NCBI GenBank assembly: GCA_900545215.1
Contig: UQXW01000069.1
Span: 1 to 6,935, forward strand
From: an uncultured Bacteroidota bacterium
GTDB lineage: Bacteria > Bacteroidota > Bacteroidia > Bacteroidales > P3
Length of the DNA: 6,935 nucleotides
Reading direction: 5' to 3'
Shown here piece after piece: positions 6,670 through 6,935 of the stretch; the first letter of the stretch is position 1; every line of letters begins with the position of its first letter. A program made the position numbers and the translations under genes. The notes beneath the pieces were generated by a model, which worked only from the letters and a program-made list of their open reading frames with translations, was not told where the DNA came from and did not search any database.

Positions 6670-6810
6670 AAAAAGACGGCGTTTTTTCTGAAGAAAACGA
6701 AGTCTTTCGGGTCGAAAAACGAAGTTTTAGCACCACTAACTCTTCGTTTCTTCGGAAAAAGACGCCGTTTTCCGACCGTCAAAACGCCGTCTTTTTTCAA
6801 TCGGTCTTCG
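6670..6810. repeat. phased 21-22 bp degenerate repeat cluster with inverted symmetry
   Basis: Seven 5-bp cores recur with starts at 6677 (CGGCG), 6698 (CGAAG), 6720 (CGAAG), 6742 (CTTCG), 6763 (CGCCG), 6785 (CGCCG) and 6806 (CTTCG). The steps are 21, 22, 22, 21, 22 and 21 bp. Most cores are flanked by A-runs on the left and T-runs on the right. CGGCG and CGCCG are reverse complements, as are CGAAG and CTTCG, so the cluster is partly palindromic. A perfect 16-bp inverted repeat joins 6670-6685 to 6781-6796, and GAAGAAAACGAAG (6690-6702) pairs with CTTCGTTTCTTC (6742-6753) with one bulge. It is not recognised as a named element. Confidence 0.6.
6756..6797 (+). terminator. probable intrinsic terminator downstream of the helicase fusion gene
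   Basis: AAAAAGACGCCGTTTT (6756-6771) pairs with AAAACGCCGTCTTTTT (6781-6796) at 15 of 16 positions, with one C-C mismatch and a 9-nt loop. The right arm ends in a run of six T's (6792-6797). The A-run on the left would give T's on the opposite strand, so it may be bidirectional. It lies about 290 bp after the helicase stop; no better terminator is seen nearer. The left arm at 6670-6685 can compete for the same right arm. Confidence 0.6.
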
Positions 6811-6811
6811 A

Positions 6812-6819
6812 TATGTTTG
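6812..6819 (+). promoter_or_regulatory. candidate -7 promoter element for a gene at the right edge
   Basis: TATGTTTG matches the Bacteroidetes -7 consensus TAnnTTTG exactly and lies just after the terminator. No convincing TTTG is found 19-21 bp upstream, where the terminator T-run begins, so it is only half a promoter. A 6-bp hairpin (AGTTGT/ACAACT, 6825-6839) would lie at the start of its transcript. Confidence 0.35.
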
Positions 6820-6873
6820 CAATTAGTTGTAAGACAACTTGTTGCTAAGCCCTCAAATACTCGGAAAATTTCC

Positions 6874-6935
6874 ATGCGGAAACTCTCGACGGAAAATTCG
6901 CAAGCCATGAAGTTAAAGGAATTGAAAATCGTTAA
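6874..6935 (+). CDS. possible start of the next gene, cut by the window edge
   Basis: An open frame from ATG 6874 (MRKLSTENSQAM...) or, as likely, from the in-frame ATG at 6907 (MKLKELKIV...) runs off the right edge. The candidate -7 element at 6812-6819 lies about 55-90 bp upstream, a fitting distance. Only 9 to 20 residues are visible, too few to name a product. The same frame is open back to 6460, but that upstream part lies over the repeat cluster and reads as low-complexity Lys/Arg/Phe-rich sequence, so an early start is less likely. Confidence 0.3.
   Translation, partial: MRKLSTENSQAMKLKELKIV

Noticed and set aside
6670..6810. CRISPR array reading of the repeat cluster
   Set aside because: The repeated cores are 5 bp with degenerate flanks, change orientation and lack spacers of uniform length or conserved long repeats.
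6516..6908. 130-codon minus-strand open frame rich in Lys, Arg and Phe
   Set aside because: It spans the 21-22 bp repeat cluster, where stop triplets are scarce on both strands. Its low-complexity product follows from the repeats and no promoter was seen for it.

Overview
The window looks like chromosomal DNA from a Bacteroidota (Bacteroidetes) species, probably order Bacteroidales. Three things point there: a C-terminal type IX secretion (T9SS) sorting domain on the second gene, a promoter of the Bacteroidetes form (ATTG, 19 bp, TAACTTTG) before the third gene, and start codons preceded by A-rich sequence rather than Shine-Dalgarno motifs. The genus cannot be named from this sequence.

Layout, all on the + strand. 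(1) 1-345: the 3' end of panB (ketopantoate hydroxymethyltransferase, pantothenate/CoA synthesis), closed by a strong intrinsic terminator at 398-447. (2) 516-1301: a secreted protein of 261 aa with signal peptide, an unassigned beta-rich body and a T9SS type A tail, closed by a second intrinsic terminator (1319-1365). (3) 1302-1591: a 290-bp gap with that terminator, a small hairpin, a good promoter, and a leader with three small hairpins and a possible 12-codon upstream ORF whose stop overlaps the next start (TAATG). (4) 1592-6466: one gene of 1624 codons, filling about 70% of the window, that joins a DnaQ-like (DEDD) exonuclease domain, a complete RecQ-type SF2 helicase, a winged-helix/linker region, a complete UvrD/Rep-type SF1A helicase and a C-terminal domain of unknown fold. 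(5) 6467-6935: no confident gene. It holds a striking cluster of 5-bp C/G cores spaced 21-22 bp apart with strong inverted repeats, an intrinsic terminator within it, a perfect -7 promoter motif, and perhaps the start of the next gene at the right edge.

The three genes are separated by terminators and look like independent transcription units; nothing suggests that they act in one pathway. The exonuclease-RecQ-UvrD fusion is the main item of interest. It carries two helicase engines of different superfamilies plus a nuclease fold in one chain, which suggests a self-contained DNA end- or fork-processing machine for repair, recombination or defence. That role is inference. No CRISPR array, tRNA, rRNA, transposase or phage gene was seen.
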